Positions 1 to 12,808 of a stretch of 64,000 bases of DNA are shown in pieces. A program made the translations under genes and the position numbers. The stretch is from Panopea generosa (taxonomy: Eukaryota > Mollusca > Bivalvia > Adapedonta > Hiatellidae). How positions within the stretch are numbered: position 1 is the stretch's first letter; each line of letters opens with the position of its first letter. Location of the stretch: positions 35,816,353 to 35,880,352 of the forward strand of contig CM055903.1 in the NCBI GenBank assembly GCA_029582155.1, written 5' to 3'. Below the pieces are notes generated by a model. It worked only from the letters and a program-made list of their open reading frames with translations. It did not search any database and was not told the origin of the DNA.

Positions 1-1425
1 AGTAACAATAGCCTGGCAGTGATAAGTTCTCTGGAGACATCAGTTTGCAAGGACGGCTGCCCAGTTTGCCTACACATTCCAGAAATACCTTTTGCCTACA
101 TGGATGGGGAATCCCTTCTCCTCGGAATTTTTTCGGTCCACGAAACAGACCCAAACAATCCTTTCAAATGTGCCAACTTGCGAACATCACAAATGGATGT
201 TATCATTGTAGAAAGTTTTCTTTACACTGTAGAGAGCATGCGTAATGAGACAGGGATAAACTTTGGTGCAGTTGTTATAGATGATTGTTATAGTGCTGCC
301 AGGACAGAATTGGTACTTTCTCAAATTCTTGCAAACAAAGTGAAACTTAAAAAACCTAACTCTGATGAGTTTATTGACATAAGCAAGGTACTGGTAGTTA
401 TTTCATCTCTGGGAAGCACGGTGACCATCCCTGTGACATTGTTACTTGCACAAGTAAATATTCCATCTATATCATCATCGGCTTCGTCGCCAGATTTGGA
501 TGATAGAATAAATTTCCCATATTTTCTTCGCACGGTGCCGAGTGATGTGGAGCAGGTCAAAGCTATGGTGAGCATCATTAAGAAAATGAGATGGGAATAC
601 GTTAGTTTGCTGTATGTGAAGAATAATTATGGTAGTAAAGGTAAAGAAGCATTTCTGCGTATGGCGAATGCCAGTGGTATATGTGTTGCAGATGCTCCAG
701 AAGGAATAACAGCCACGGTTGATAATAAAACTACCAGTGAGCTTAACAGTGTCTTTACAAGATTGATTAACCATCAGTCTGATGTAGTTGTTTACTTTGG
801 AACAGAAGCGCGTATAACAAATTTTCTACAAGTCATGAAGGGAAATATCCCATTCATATTTCTTGGGAGTGAAGACTGGGGAGACAGACAGTATATCCTA
901 GAAATGGGTGGGCAAAATGCAAAAGGAAGTATAACTCTTAAGAATGAAGCAGCAGGACTTTTCGATGATCCATTTAAAGAGTATATAAAATCTGTAAACC
1001 CTAGTACCAATGTCAGAAACCCATGGTTTATAGAATATTGGGAACAAACATTTCAATGTGACTTACCACAAAGCTTTAACAATAAGTATAATAAATTATG
1101 TGATCCTAATCGCCGATTTACAGATGAAACTGTGCAAGAGTTCTTGAAGGATCAGAGAATTGTACATACAGTTGACTCTGTCAAAGCAGTGGCAAAGGGG
1201 TTAAAAGTTTCGAAAACAAAAATTTGTAATTTTGATAGTTTTCCTTGCTCAAAATATTTTCAATATATAGATATTGTGGTAAAAAATATCCGAGAAGTTA
1301 CAATTAACCGTGATGGGCAGGAAGTCAGAGTCTTCAAAGAGGATGGAAATGGAAATGTTGGTTTTGGAATAAATAATGTCCAGGATATATATGTCGATGG
1401 GAAAGTAAATTTGGACTATGTAACG
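1..1425 (+). CDS. mGluR-like Venus-flytrap receptor, exon 1 (partial at 5' end)
   Basis: The reading frame is open from base 1, so the signal peptide and first residues lie upstream of the window. The 475 codons encode an extracellular class C GPCR ligand-binding domain (ANF_receptor/Venus flytrap type). Landmarks matching metabotropic glutamate receptors are LLGIFSVHE near residues 40-48, VPSD near 179-182, NNYG near 208-211, GSEDW near 289-293 and RNPWF near 339-343. Paired cysteines near residues 20 and 57 fit the family. The exon ends in phase 0 at a strong donor (ACG|GTAAGT, 1426). Retained intron would add 13 codons and a stop at 1465-1467, giving a soluble domain. The substrate is inferred to be a small amino-acid-like ligand. 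Class assignment is firm; ligand is not known. Confidence 0.9.
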
Positions 1426-1756
1426 GTAAGTGCAACAAACATTATGATGGAAATTATATCTATGTAAAGGGAGAAAACTGAAAATGAAAAATGTTCTGTG
1501 TACATTACTGATGATGTCAATATGTTTACATTTTTGGCATTGTTGTGGTAGTGCTTCTTGTAGAGACATTGGCATAATTGTACTACACGTATGTGCTGAC
1601 ACTAAAAGGACTGGATTTGTAAAAAAAGTTAAATATCACCTGTTCAATGAATCAGTTGTAGTAATTATATTAATTTTAAAGTAGCAAAACTACTTGGAAG
1701 CACATCTCAGAAGTGAAAAATTGTCTAGAGTCAGCTGGTGATTAAGACGTGTATAA

Positions 1757-4700
1757 AAAATAACTTTCTATGTTCATACATGTATGTTAATGATGACCTC
1801 AATAACCTTTTATGTCCATGTACATTAGGGGCACCACAATAACCTCCTATGTCAATGTACATTAATGATGACCTCCATAACCTTCTATGTTCATGTACAT
1901 TAAGGGCCATCACAATAACCTCCTATGTCCATATACATTAAGGGCCATCACAATAACCATCTATGTCCATGTACATTAGGGGCACCACAATAACCTCATA
2001 TGTCCATGTACATTAATGATGACCTCCATAACCTTCTATGTCCATGTATATTAAGGGCCACTTCAATAATCATCTGTGTCTATGTGCATTAAGGGCCATC
2101 ACAATAACCTCCTATGTCCATGTACATTAGGGGCCATCACAATAAATGTCTAAGCCTATGTACATTAAGGGCCACTTCAATAACCATCTATGTCTATGTA
2201 CATTAAGGGCCATCACAATAAATGTCTAAGCCTATGTACATTAAGGGCCACTTCAATAACCATCTATGTCTATGTACATTAAGGGCCATCACAATAACCT
2301 CCTATGTCCATGTACATTAGGGGCCATCACAATAACTATCTATGTCCATGTACATTAAGGGCCATCACAATAACTGTCTAAGCCCATGTACATTAAGGGC
2401 CACTTCAATAACCATCTATGTCCATGTACATTAGGGGCCATCACAATAAATGTCTAAGCCTATGTACATTAAGGGCCACTTCAATAACCATCTATGTCTA
2501 TGTACATTAAGGGCCATCACAATAACCTCCTATGTCCATGTACATTAGGGGCCATCACAATAACTATCTATGTCCATGTACATTAAGGGCCATCACAATA
2601 ACTGTCTAAGCCCATGTACATTAGGGGCCATCACAATAACCATCTATGTCCATGTACATTAAGGGCCATCACAATAACCATCTTTGTCCATGTACATTAA
2701 GGGCCATCACAATAACTGTCTAAGCCCGTGTACATTAAGGGCCATCACAATAACCATCTATGTCCATGTACATTAAGGGCCACCACAACAACCTCCTATG
2801 TCCATGTACATTAAGGGCCATCACAATAACCTCCTATGTCCATGTACATTAAGGGTCATCACAATAACCATTTATGTCCATGTACATTTAGGGCCACCAC
2901 AATAACCTCCTATGTCCATGTACATTTATGGCCACCTCAACAGTCCTCTATGTCCATGTACATTAAAGGGCCACCACAATAACATCCTAGATCCATGTAC
3001 ATTAAGGGCTACCACAATAACCTCCTATGTCCATGTACATTCAGGGCCACCACAATAACCTTCTATGTCCATGAACATTAATGATGACCTTCATAATCTT
3101 CTATGTCCATGTACATTAAGGGCCATCACAATAACCTTCTATGTCCATGTACATTAAGGGCCATCACAATAACCTTCTATGTCCATGTACATTAAGGGCC
3201 TTCACAATGACCTCCTATGTCAATGTACATTAAGGGCCATCTCTACAACTCCCTATGTCCATGTACAGTAAGGACCACCACAATAACTTCCTTTGTCCGT
3301 GTACATTTAGGATCACCACAATAATCTCCAATATCCATGTATGATAAGGGTCATGACAATAACCTCCTGTGTCCATGTACATTAAGGGCCACCACATTAA
3401 CCCTCTTGGTCTATGTACATTATGGCCACAACAATAACCTCCTGTGTTCATGTACATTAAGGGCAACCACAATAACCTCCTATGTCCATGTACATTTAGG
3501 GCCACCTCAACAATCCTCTATGTCCATGTACATTAAAGGGCCACCACAATAACATCCTAGATCCATGTACATTAATGACAACTTCAACAACATTCTATGT
3601 CCTTGTTCATTAATGACAACCTCAATAACCTCCTATATCTTTGTTCATTTATGACAACCTCAATAACAATGTATGTTAATGATGACCTCAATAATCTTCT
3701 TTGTCCATGTACATTAAGGATCACTTCAGTAACCCCCTATGTCCATGTACATTTACAATAACTTCAATAACTCTTATGTCTATGTACATTAAGGGCCACC
3801 ACAATAATCCCCTATGCCCATGTTCATTGAGGGCCACCACAATAACCCCTTAGGTTCATGTACATTAAGGACCACCACAATAACCTCTTAGGTTCATGTA
3901 CATTAAGGACCACCACAATAACCCCCTAGGCCCATATACATTAAGGGCCACCACAACAACATCCTATGTCCATGTACATTAAGGGCCACCTCAACAGTTC
4001 CCTATGTCAATGTACAGTAAGGGCCACCACAATAACCTTCAATATCCATGTACGTTAAGGGCCATGACAATAACCTCCTATGTCCATGTACATTAAGGGC
4101 CACCCCTTCTATGTTCATGTATATAAAGGCCTCCTCAATAACACCTAACATCCATATACAATGATGACAACCTCAATAACCCCCTATATTGATGTACATT
4201 CATAACAACTTCTTGTACATTATAATGAACCCAATAGCCTCCTATGTTCTCATACATTAAGACTCCAGTAACCTCCTATGTACATAAAAACATCAACCTG
4301 AATAACCCCTTTGTCCTTGTACATTACTGACACCTACATAACCTCCTATGTCCTTGTTCATTCATGACAACCTCATTAACCTCCTATGTCCTTGTTCATT
4401 AATGTCAACCTCAATAATATTCTATGTACATTAATAACAACCATAATAACCCCTATGTCCTTGTACATTAATGACAATCTCAATAACTTCCTATGTCATT
4501 GCTCATTAATGACAATCTCAATAATCTCCTATATACATTAATAACAACCACAATAACCCCTATGTCCTTGTACATTGATGACAACAGCTATAACGTCCTA
4601 TGTCCTTGTACATTAATGACAACCTCAATAACTCCCTATATCCTTGTACATTAATGACAACCTCAATAGCTCCCTATATCCTTGTACATTAATGATGACC

Positions 4701-5035
4701 TCAATAACCCCTATGTCCTTGTATGTTGATGACACCAATGTCCTTGTACATTAATGACAACCTCAATAACATTCTATGTCCTTGTTCATTAATGACAACC
4801 TCAATAACTCCCTATGTCCTTCTATGTTAATGACACATATGTCCTTGTACATTAATGACAACCTCAATAACCCTTTGTCCTTGTACATTAATGACAACCT
4901 CAATAACTCCTAAGTCCTTGTACATTAATGATGACCTCAATAACCTCCAATGTCTTTGTGCATTAATGACTACCTAAATATTCCCTTATGTCTATGTACG
5001 TTAATGACAACCTCTATGATGTCCTGGTATGTTAA
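1757..5035. repeat. 38-bp minisatellite in intron 1
   Basis: About 85 imperfect copies of a 38-bp unit of the type TATGTCCATGTACATTAAGG followed by GCCATCACAATAACCTCC. Neighbouring copies at 3101 and 3139 confirm the period. The left and middle parts use the AAGGGCCA(T/C)CACAATAA variant. From about 4290 the unit drifts to TCCTTGTACATTAATGACAACC. There are no unique spacers and no gene; the whole array is within intron 1 of the receptor. Confidence 0.95.
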
Positions 5036-6504
5036 AGATGTCATTATTAATGTGCTGGGTGATAATGCTGCAGAGGCAATAAAATATTTATGAAATTGTC
5101 AATGATCAGGTAAATAAGGCCTGTGTCTTATGTGTCACTCCTCTCCATTGAAGCTCGAAGGTAAAAAAATAATGAAATACAAATGAAATAAAGTAGTTCC
5201 TTGTGTACATACACATTAATGATGACATCAATATATTCGCTATTTGTGCAATATTTGGTGTTAATTCCTTAGCGCAAAGATTTGAGACATAATCGTAAAT
5301 GTGGTAGGAGCATGGGCCAAGCTAGGGTACAAATCCTTGAAGTGACAAAAAATATTTCTGAAATTGCTCGTGGTCAGGTGTCGCTCCTATACAATACAGA
5401 TGAACTGTTTGTCTAGATTGAGGCACCTTTATGTCTGATTGGTATATGTGCCAGGTGTGTTAGAAAAATATGTGAACTTCTGTAATATTTTAAACATTTA
5501 CTATACTGGTATCACATGATTAAGAAATATATTCCGATAAAAAGCAATCTTTCTTCTATGCAACTGCCAAATTTCATATAAATATTGAATACAGTTACAT
5601 GTCGCTAGAAAATATACATGTAATGGCTACCCAGAACAGCCCAACTGGAGGCTGATAATGACTTGTTCAAGTGGCTTCTGATAATTGTATAGCAATATAT
5701 ACTGGGTGTAATAAACAGTAACAATAATAAATAATAAAAAGAAATTGTAAAGAATATCAAATGAGATATTATTTAGTTTATCAGAATTTGGTAAATTTTT
5801 TATGTATTCTGTCTCAATTGTTACTATAACTTATATAATGTGTAGTGTGTGGTCTAGTGGTAGAGCTTCGTACCCAGGAACTGAGGGTTGTGCGTTTGAT
5901 CATCGGTGCCTTGACCTTGCATAGTGTCCTGCCGTAAATGCCCAGTACTGATTCTACCCAGGAAGACTGATTAGAAATTGTTTCACATTCAATGTAAAAT
6001 AAATATCATTATAACTATTATAATTACGTCAAAGTCAAACATAGATGAGGTAACCCTTGTTTAAACCGTTATATCAATATTTGTTTTTATATTTGTTCTT
6101 TAAATAAATTCTAGCTTAAGTTCAATGCTACAACCCACTAAAGTGTTATAAAAGCCAGTTATGAATATGATATTTTAACAAATGTAAGATAATGTGCCTT
6201 TTTAATCTATTTGCATTTAAACTTTAAAGCATTAATGGATATTTGACTTTAAGTACAATTGCCTTCCACATCAATGTAGGTCCCTTCTAAATACCAATTC
6301 AGATGGCAGGATTTGTTGCATTGTATGCATAAGAAAGCTTTTATACAAACAGTGTTAAATAGTGTTACAAAGGCCCTACTACCAGATCCCACATAAAGGA
6401 ATATTTTAGGACCATCTCATCTGTGTGACAATTTGGCAATGATGTGTTAATACTATTTTATAAAAAGACTTACTAACAATAAATTATTTGATATTCTGGT
6501 AACA
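5036..6504. other. Unique intron sequence between two arrays
   Basis: AT-rich intron 1 sequence of the receptor gene. It contains no convincing exon. One SINE-like insertion is described separately. Confidence 0.7.
5846..6003 (+). mobile_element. tRNA-derived SINE-like element, copy 1
   Basis: The head has an A-box-like TGGTCTAGTGGTAGAGC and a degenerate B-box-like GTGCGTTTGATCATC. The body shares CCCAGTACTGATTCTACCCA and the TTGTTTCACATTCAA tail with the copy at 12525. It lies in receptor intron 1 in the same orientation as the gene. Confidence 0.6.
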
Positions 6505-9500
6505 TCATGTTGGATATTTACACAGTAGGTTGAATGTATAAACAGTTGGTTGGATATGAGCTGTAGGTTGGGTGTATAAACAGTGTTTTGGATATAAAAA
6601 GGAGGTTAGATGTATAAACGGTAGGTTGGATATATAAATAACATGTTGGATATATAAACAGTAGGTTGGATGTATAAATAACATGTTGCATATATAAACA
6701 GTAGATTGGATGTATAAATAACATGTTGGATATATAAATAGTAGGTTGGATATATAAATAACATGTTGGGTGTATAACCAGTAGGTTGGATATATAAATA
6801 ACATGTTGGATGTATAAACCGTAGGTTGGGTGTAAAAACAGTAGGTTGGGTGTATAAACAGTAGGTAGGATATACAAATAACATGTTTGATGTATAAACA
6901 GTCAGCTGGGTGTATAAACAGTAGGTTGGCTATATAAACAGTTGGTTAGATATATAAATACCATGTTGGATGTATAAACAGTAGGTTGGATATATAAATA
7001 ACATGTTGGGTGTATAACCAGTAGGTTGGATATATAAATAACATGTTGGATGTATAAACAGTAGGTTGGATATATAAATAACATGTTGGGTGTATAACAA
7101 GTAGGTTGGATATATAAATAACATGTTGGGTGTATAAAAAGTAGGTTGGGTGTAAAAACAGTAGATTTGTTGCACAACAGTAGGTTGGATATATAAATAA
7201 CATGTGGGATGTATAAACAGTAGGTTGGATGTATAAACAGTAGGTTTGATATATAAACAACATGTTGGATGTATAAACAGTAGGTTGGATGTATAAACAA
7301 TAGGTTTGATATATAAATAACATGTTGGATGTGTAAACAGTAGGTTGGATGTATAAGCAGTAGGTTGGATATATAAACAGTAGATTGGTTGTACAAACAG
7401 TAGGTTGGATATATAAATAACATGTGGGATGTATAAACAGTAGGTTGGATGTATAAACAGTAGGTTTGATATATAAACAACATATTGGATGTATAAACAG
7501 TAGGTGAGATGTATAAACAATAGGTTTGATATATAAATAACATGTTGGATGTGTAAACAGTAGGTTGGATGTTTAAACAGTAGGTTGGATATATAAACAG
7601 AAGATTGACTGTATAAAGAGTATGTTTGATACATAAAAAGTAGGTTAAATATAAAAACAGTAGGTTGGATGTATAACAGTATGTTGGATATATATAAACA
7701 GTAGGTTGGATATATAAAACAGTAGGTTGGATGTATAACCACTAGGTTGGATATTTAAACAGTAAGTTGTATGTATAACCACTAGGTTGGATATATAAAC
7801 AGTAGTTTGGATGTATAAACAGTATGTTGGATATATAAACAGTAGGTTGGATGTATAACCACTAGGTTGGATATATAAACAGTACGTTGGATGTATAAAC
7901 AGTATGTTGTATATATAAACAGTAGGTTGGATGTATAATCACTATGTTGGATATATAAACAGTAGGTTGGATGTATAACCAGTAGGTTGGATATATAAAC
8001 AGTAGGTTGGATGTATAAACAGTATGTTGGATATTTAAGCAGCATGTTGGATATAATCTGGATATATAAACATCATGTTGGATATATACTGGATATATAA
8101 ACAGCATGTTGGATGCAAGCTGGATATATAAACAGCATGTTTGATATATGCTGGATATATAAACAGCATGTTGGATGCATGTTGGATATATAAACAGCAT
8201 GTTTAATATATGCTGGATATACAAACAGAATGTTGGATATATAAACATAATGTTGGATATATGCTGGATATATAAACAGCATGTTAGATATATGCAGGAT
8301 ATATGAACAGCATGTTGGATATATAAACAGCATATTGGGTATATGCAGGTATTTAAAAGCAGCATGTTGGATATATGCAGGATATATAAACAGCATGTTG
8401 AATATATGTTGGATATATAAACAGTATGTTGGATAAATGTTGGATATATAAACAGCATGTTGGATATATAAACAGCATATTGGATATATGCATGATATAT
8501 AAATAGTATGTTGGATATATGTTTGATATATAAACATTATGTTGGATATATGTTTGATAAATAAACAGTATGTTGGATATATAAACAGCATATTTGATAT
8601 ATAAACAGTATGTTTGATATATGCAGGATATATTAACAGTATGTTGGATATATAAACAGTATGTTGGATATCTAAACAACATGTTGGGTATATGCATGAT
8701 ATATAAATAGTATGTTGGATATATGTTTGATATATAAACAGTATGTTGGATATATAAACAGCATGTTAGGTATATGCATGATATATAAATAGTATGTTGG
8801 TTATATGTTTGATATATAAACAGCATGTTGGATATATAAACAGTAAGTTTGATATATGCAGGATATATAAACAGTATGTTGGATATATGCTGAATATATA
8901 AACAGTATGTTGGATATATAAACAGTATGTTAGATATATGCTGGATATATAAACAGTTTGTTGAATATATGTTGGATTTATAAACAGTTTGTTGGATATA
9001 TAAATAGAATGTTGGATATATAAACAGTATGTTGGATATTTAAACAGCATGTTGGATATATATCGCATATATAAACAGCATGTCGGATATATAAACAGCA
9101 TGCTGGATATACAAACAGCATGTTGGATATATAAACAGCATGTTTGATATATAAACAGTATGTTAGATATATGCTGGATATATACACAGCATGTTGAATA
9201 TATTTTAAATATATTAACAGTATGTTGGATATATGCTGAATATATAAACAGTATGTTGGATATATAAACAGTATGTTAGATATATGCTGGATATATAAAC
9301 AGCATGTTGAATATATGTTGGATATATAAACAGTATGTTGGATATATGCTGAATATATAAACAGTTTGTTGGATATATAAATAGAATGTTGGATATATAA
9401 ACAGTATGTTGGATATTTGAACAGCATGTTGGATATATGTTGCATATATAAACAGCATGTTGGTTATATAAACAGCATGCTGGATATATAAACAGCATGT

Positions 9501-11065
9501 TGGATATATAAACAGTATGTTTGATTTATAAATAGAATGTTGGATATATAAACAGTATGTTGGATATTTAAACAGCATGTTGGATATATATTGCATATAT
9601 AAACAGCATATTGGATATATAAACAGCATGCTGGATATATAAACAGCATGTTTGATATATAAACAGTATGTTAGATATATGCTGGATATATAAACAGCAT
9701 GTTGAATATATTTTAAATATATTAACAGTATGTTGGATATATGCTGAATATATAAACAGTATGTTGGATATATAAACAGTATGTAAGATATATGCTGGAT
9801 ATATAATCAGCATGTTGAATATATGTTGGATATATAAACAGTATGTTGGATATATGCTAAATATATAAACAGTTTGTTGGATATATAAATATAATGTTGG
9901 ATATATAAACAGTATGTTGGATATTTGAACAGCATGTTGGATATATGTTGCATATATAAACAGCATGTTGGTGATATAAACAGCATGCTGGATATATAAA
10001 CAGCATGTTGGATATATAAACAGCATGTTTGATATATAAACAGTATGTTAAATATATGCTGGATATATAAACAGCATGTTGAATATATTTTAAATATATT
10101 AACAGTATGTTGGATATATGCTGAATATATAAACAGTATGTTGGATATATAAACAGCATGTTGGATATATAAACAGCATATTGGATATATAAACAGTATG
10201 TTTGATATATGCAGGATATATAAACAGTATGTTGGATATATAAACAGTATGTTGGATATATAAACAGCATGTTGGGTATATGTATGATATATAAATAGTA
10301 TGTTGGATATATGTTTGATATATAAACAGTATGTTGGATATATAAACAGCATGATGGATATATAAACAGTAAGTTTGATATATGCAGGATATATAAACAG
10401 TATGTTGGATATATGCTGAATATATAAACAGTTTGTTGGATATATAAATAGAATGTTGGATATATAAACAGTATGTTGGATATTTAAACAGCATGTTGGA
10501 TACATATAAACAGCATGTTGGATATATAAACAGCATGTTGGATATATAAACAGCATGCAGGCTATATAAACAGCATGTTGAATATATGTTTAATATATGA
10601 ATAGTATGTTGGATATATGCTGAATATATAAACAGTATGTTGGATATATAAACAGTATGTTAGATATATGCTGGATATATAAACAGCATGTTGAATATAT
10701 GTTGGATATATAAACAGTATGTTGGATATATAAACAGTTTATTGGATATATAAATAGTATGTTTGATACATAAACAGTATGTTGGATATATAAACAGCAT
10801 GTTTGAATTATGCTGGATATATAAACAGCATGTTGGATATATAAACAGCATGTTGTATATATAAACAGCATGTTAGATATATAAACAGCATGTTGGATAT
10901 ATGCTGGATATATAAACATAATGTTGGATATATACTGGATATATAACAGCATATTTGATATATGTTGGATATATAAACAGAATGTTGGATATATAAACAG
11001 CCTGTTGGATATATGCAGGATATATAAACAGCATGTTGGATATATAAACAGTTTGTTGGATAAAT
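6505..11065. repeat. 20-bp minisatellite rich in TATATAAA, intron 1
   Basis: The unit is GTAGGTTGGATATATAAACA, 20 bp. The left half (to about 8040) alternates GTAGGTTGGATATATAAA with ACATGTTGGATGTATAAA types. The right half uses GCATGTTGGATATATAAACA plus a 31-bp compound unit made by inserting TATATGCTGGA. Over 200 copies are present. The - strand is largely stop-free in all three frames, which creates spurious long frames. The array ends about 410 bp before exon 2. Confidence 0.95.
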
Positions 11066-11478
11066 ACATATATATCGATGGCATTATATGCTTATTTTAT
11101 GAATTGTTATTTGTGTGGATACAGTAAATAAAGCTACATTATACACTGCTTTGCATCATGCATTTTTACATGGTGTTCCTATCCAATTTTTTGACATCTG
11201 GCAAAAAAAATTAAAATAAAAAAAAAATAGTACAGTATTTTATCGTTAACAATGCCTCTTAGAAGTACATATTTTACGGATGAGTTTTGTCAGTTTTTCC
11301 AAAGATTTTAATGCAAAATGACAAAGTTAAAAGCCATTCCCATATTCATCAAACATCTCACTTCATTTTGTACTCCAGCTGAAATTTTTGAACGTATAGA
11401 TACTAGTATGTGATGTTTCACTTGTATACATCTGCAGAATATTTCCCACAGATAACTATCAGTTCTTTTTTTATTAAG
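11066..11478. other. End of intron 1
   Basis: Ordinary AT-rich intron ending in the T-rich tract and AG acceptor of exon 2 (AG at 11477-11478). I see no other feature. Confidence 0.6.
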
Positions 11479-11758
11479 GTCGGCTCATACAAAGAGAGTC
11501 GTTTGAACCTAGATACAACAAAGCTGCATTTTTTTCGTCCAGCCTTTGATGGACAGTGTTCCGGAAGACATTGTAGTCGCTGTGATAACAGTTCTTTACC
11601 GAACACAACTTCTATGGCAACCACAACACACGCACATCCACAGGACGAGGGGTTCGCCACTCCAGACTTCACCATCATTGGAATTCTGGGATTCCTGTTT
11701 GTTGTCATAATAATACTGTGTATTGTCATCATTTGTTACTTCAAAAGAAGGATCACAG
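11479..11758 (+). CDS. mGluR-like receptor, exon 2: domain end, linker and single membrane helix
   Basis: The acceptor TTTTTTATTAAG ends at 11478 and the frame continues exon 1 in phase 0. The junction reads DYVT then VGSYKESRLNLD, which matches the last strand of the flytrap fold in mGluRs. It is followed by a short linker with three cysteines (CSGRHCSRC), an N/S/T-rich glycosylatable stretch, and one strong hydrophobic helix (FTIIGILGFLFVVIIILCIV and on, genomic about 11668-11742). The helix ends in the basic stop-transfer KRR. The usual nine-cysteine domain of mGluRs is absent. The donor is CAG|GCAAGT at 11759, a GC-type site leaving phase 1. Read-through of the donor would stop at 11794-11796 with a tail of about a dozen residues. 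Linkage to exon 1 rests on phase and homology of the junction. Confidence 0.8.
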
Positions 11759-12149
11759 GCAAGTTTCTTTTCTTATATTTAGGTTTTATTTCTTGAATTG
11801 CTTAAAGCCTCGTTAAATTTCTGAAATGCTCAATTTTTGATAATAACAAAACTGATTGTAAGTAAATGTATTTATAATACGTAGTTTTTCTGACTGTCCT
11901 ATGTTTGGAAGTACACAAATTGATATGCACATAAATTAACGTCCATCGCCATTCCAAACAGACTCATGGTTACCCATTTTATGCCAAATGTGTTTAACTG
12001 AAAGAAAAAACCATTGATTTGTAAACAAACACCCAATTGCAATTATTGAAAATAATCCAAATAGGAAAAAATGACTTAAATGTGTTCTTTTTCTTAAATT
12101 GTGTTAAAAATTTCTGTTTGTTTAAGAACCAGTAATTATGTGCTGATTC

Positions 12150-12430
12150 ATACTTGTACCGGTATGTGGTAGTGCTGAGAACCAGTTATGATAATCAACT
12201 GTGTCTGCATTATTGCTGGGAACCAGATTTGGTGCTTAGTTGTACCAGCTATATTATGAACAGTTAGCAGCAGTGCTGCTAAGAACCAGAAATCATGATG
12301 GCCATCTGTATTACAGTAGTACATGTGCTGAGATTGTTAATGCTCTGTTTTTTCTGCAGTATCTCAGGAAGCAAAATTGATTCTGTTTTACCTTCAGTGT
12401 TGCTGAGAACCAGGGATGATGCAGTGTTCC
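12150..12430. repeat. Degenerate tandem repeat around GCTGAGAACCAG
   Basis: The motif GTGCTGAGAACCAG and close variants (GCTGGGAACCAG, GCTAAGAACCAG) recur about four times at irregular spacing of roughly 55-130 bp within intron 2. This looks like an old decayed minisatellite. Confidence 0.5.
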
Positions 12431-12524
12431 ATGTATAAAAATAACTTTTTACAAGTTTAAGCTTTCTCTTTTTGTAGCTTACATCAGCTACAATTTACAA
12501 AATAATCTTAAGTAAAATGTCTTA

Positions 12525-12715
12525 GGAGTGCATGGTCCAGTGGAAGAGCATCGAACCCAGGATCGCAGGGTCAATCCTGCTCCATAGCTATGTGTGATGT
12601 CTTTGAGCAAGACACTTCATCTGCATATGCTTAATACTGGTTCTACACAGGAATGCTTTGATCGTGATTGGTATAAGTTGTTATAATTTGTTTCACAATC
12701 AAAGTAAAGTTAATA
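12525..12715 (+). mobile_element. tRNA-derived SINE-like element, copy 2
   Basis: The head GTGCATGGTCCAGTGGAAGAGC with a B-box-like GGGTCAATCCTG is followed by a body containing GAGCAAGACACTT and TTAATACTGGTTCTACACAG. The end, TTGTTTCACAATCAAAGTAA, matches copy 1. It lies in intron 2, sense orientation. Confidence 0.6.
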
Positions 12716-12808
12716 AGTTTAAACTAAAATGTCTATATTCTATACAAAAACATTCTTCATGCTATTATTGACTTTTGACGTCTTACATATTTCTTTTAAC
12801 TCTTCCAG

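Larger units (their letters stand above)
11759..12808 (+). other. Intron 2 of the receptor, GC-AG type
   Basis: The donor CAG|GCAAGT has GC at 11759-11760; the acceptor CTTCCAG ends at 12808. No better GT donor keeps phase with exon 3. It contains a degenerate repeat and a SINE copy, listed separately. Confidence 0.7.

Noticed and set aside
1757-5035. CRISPR-like array
   Set aside because: Repeats follow each other without unique spacers, and the context is a eukaryotic intron.
6505-11065. Many - strand frames of 60-270 codons rich in Ile/Tyr/Pro/Thr/Cys
   Set aside because: They follow directly from translating a 20-bp tandem repeat; all frames give the same 20-residue period. No start context, splice or domain supports a gene.
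1426-12808. A hidden seven-helix exon in the receptor introns
   Set aside because: Both introns were scanned; outside the arrays there is no frame of suitable length or hydrophobic pattern, and exons 1-3 already join in phase.
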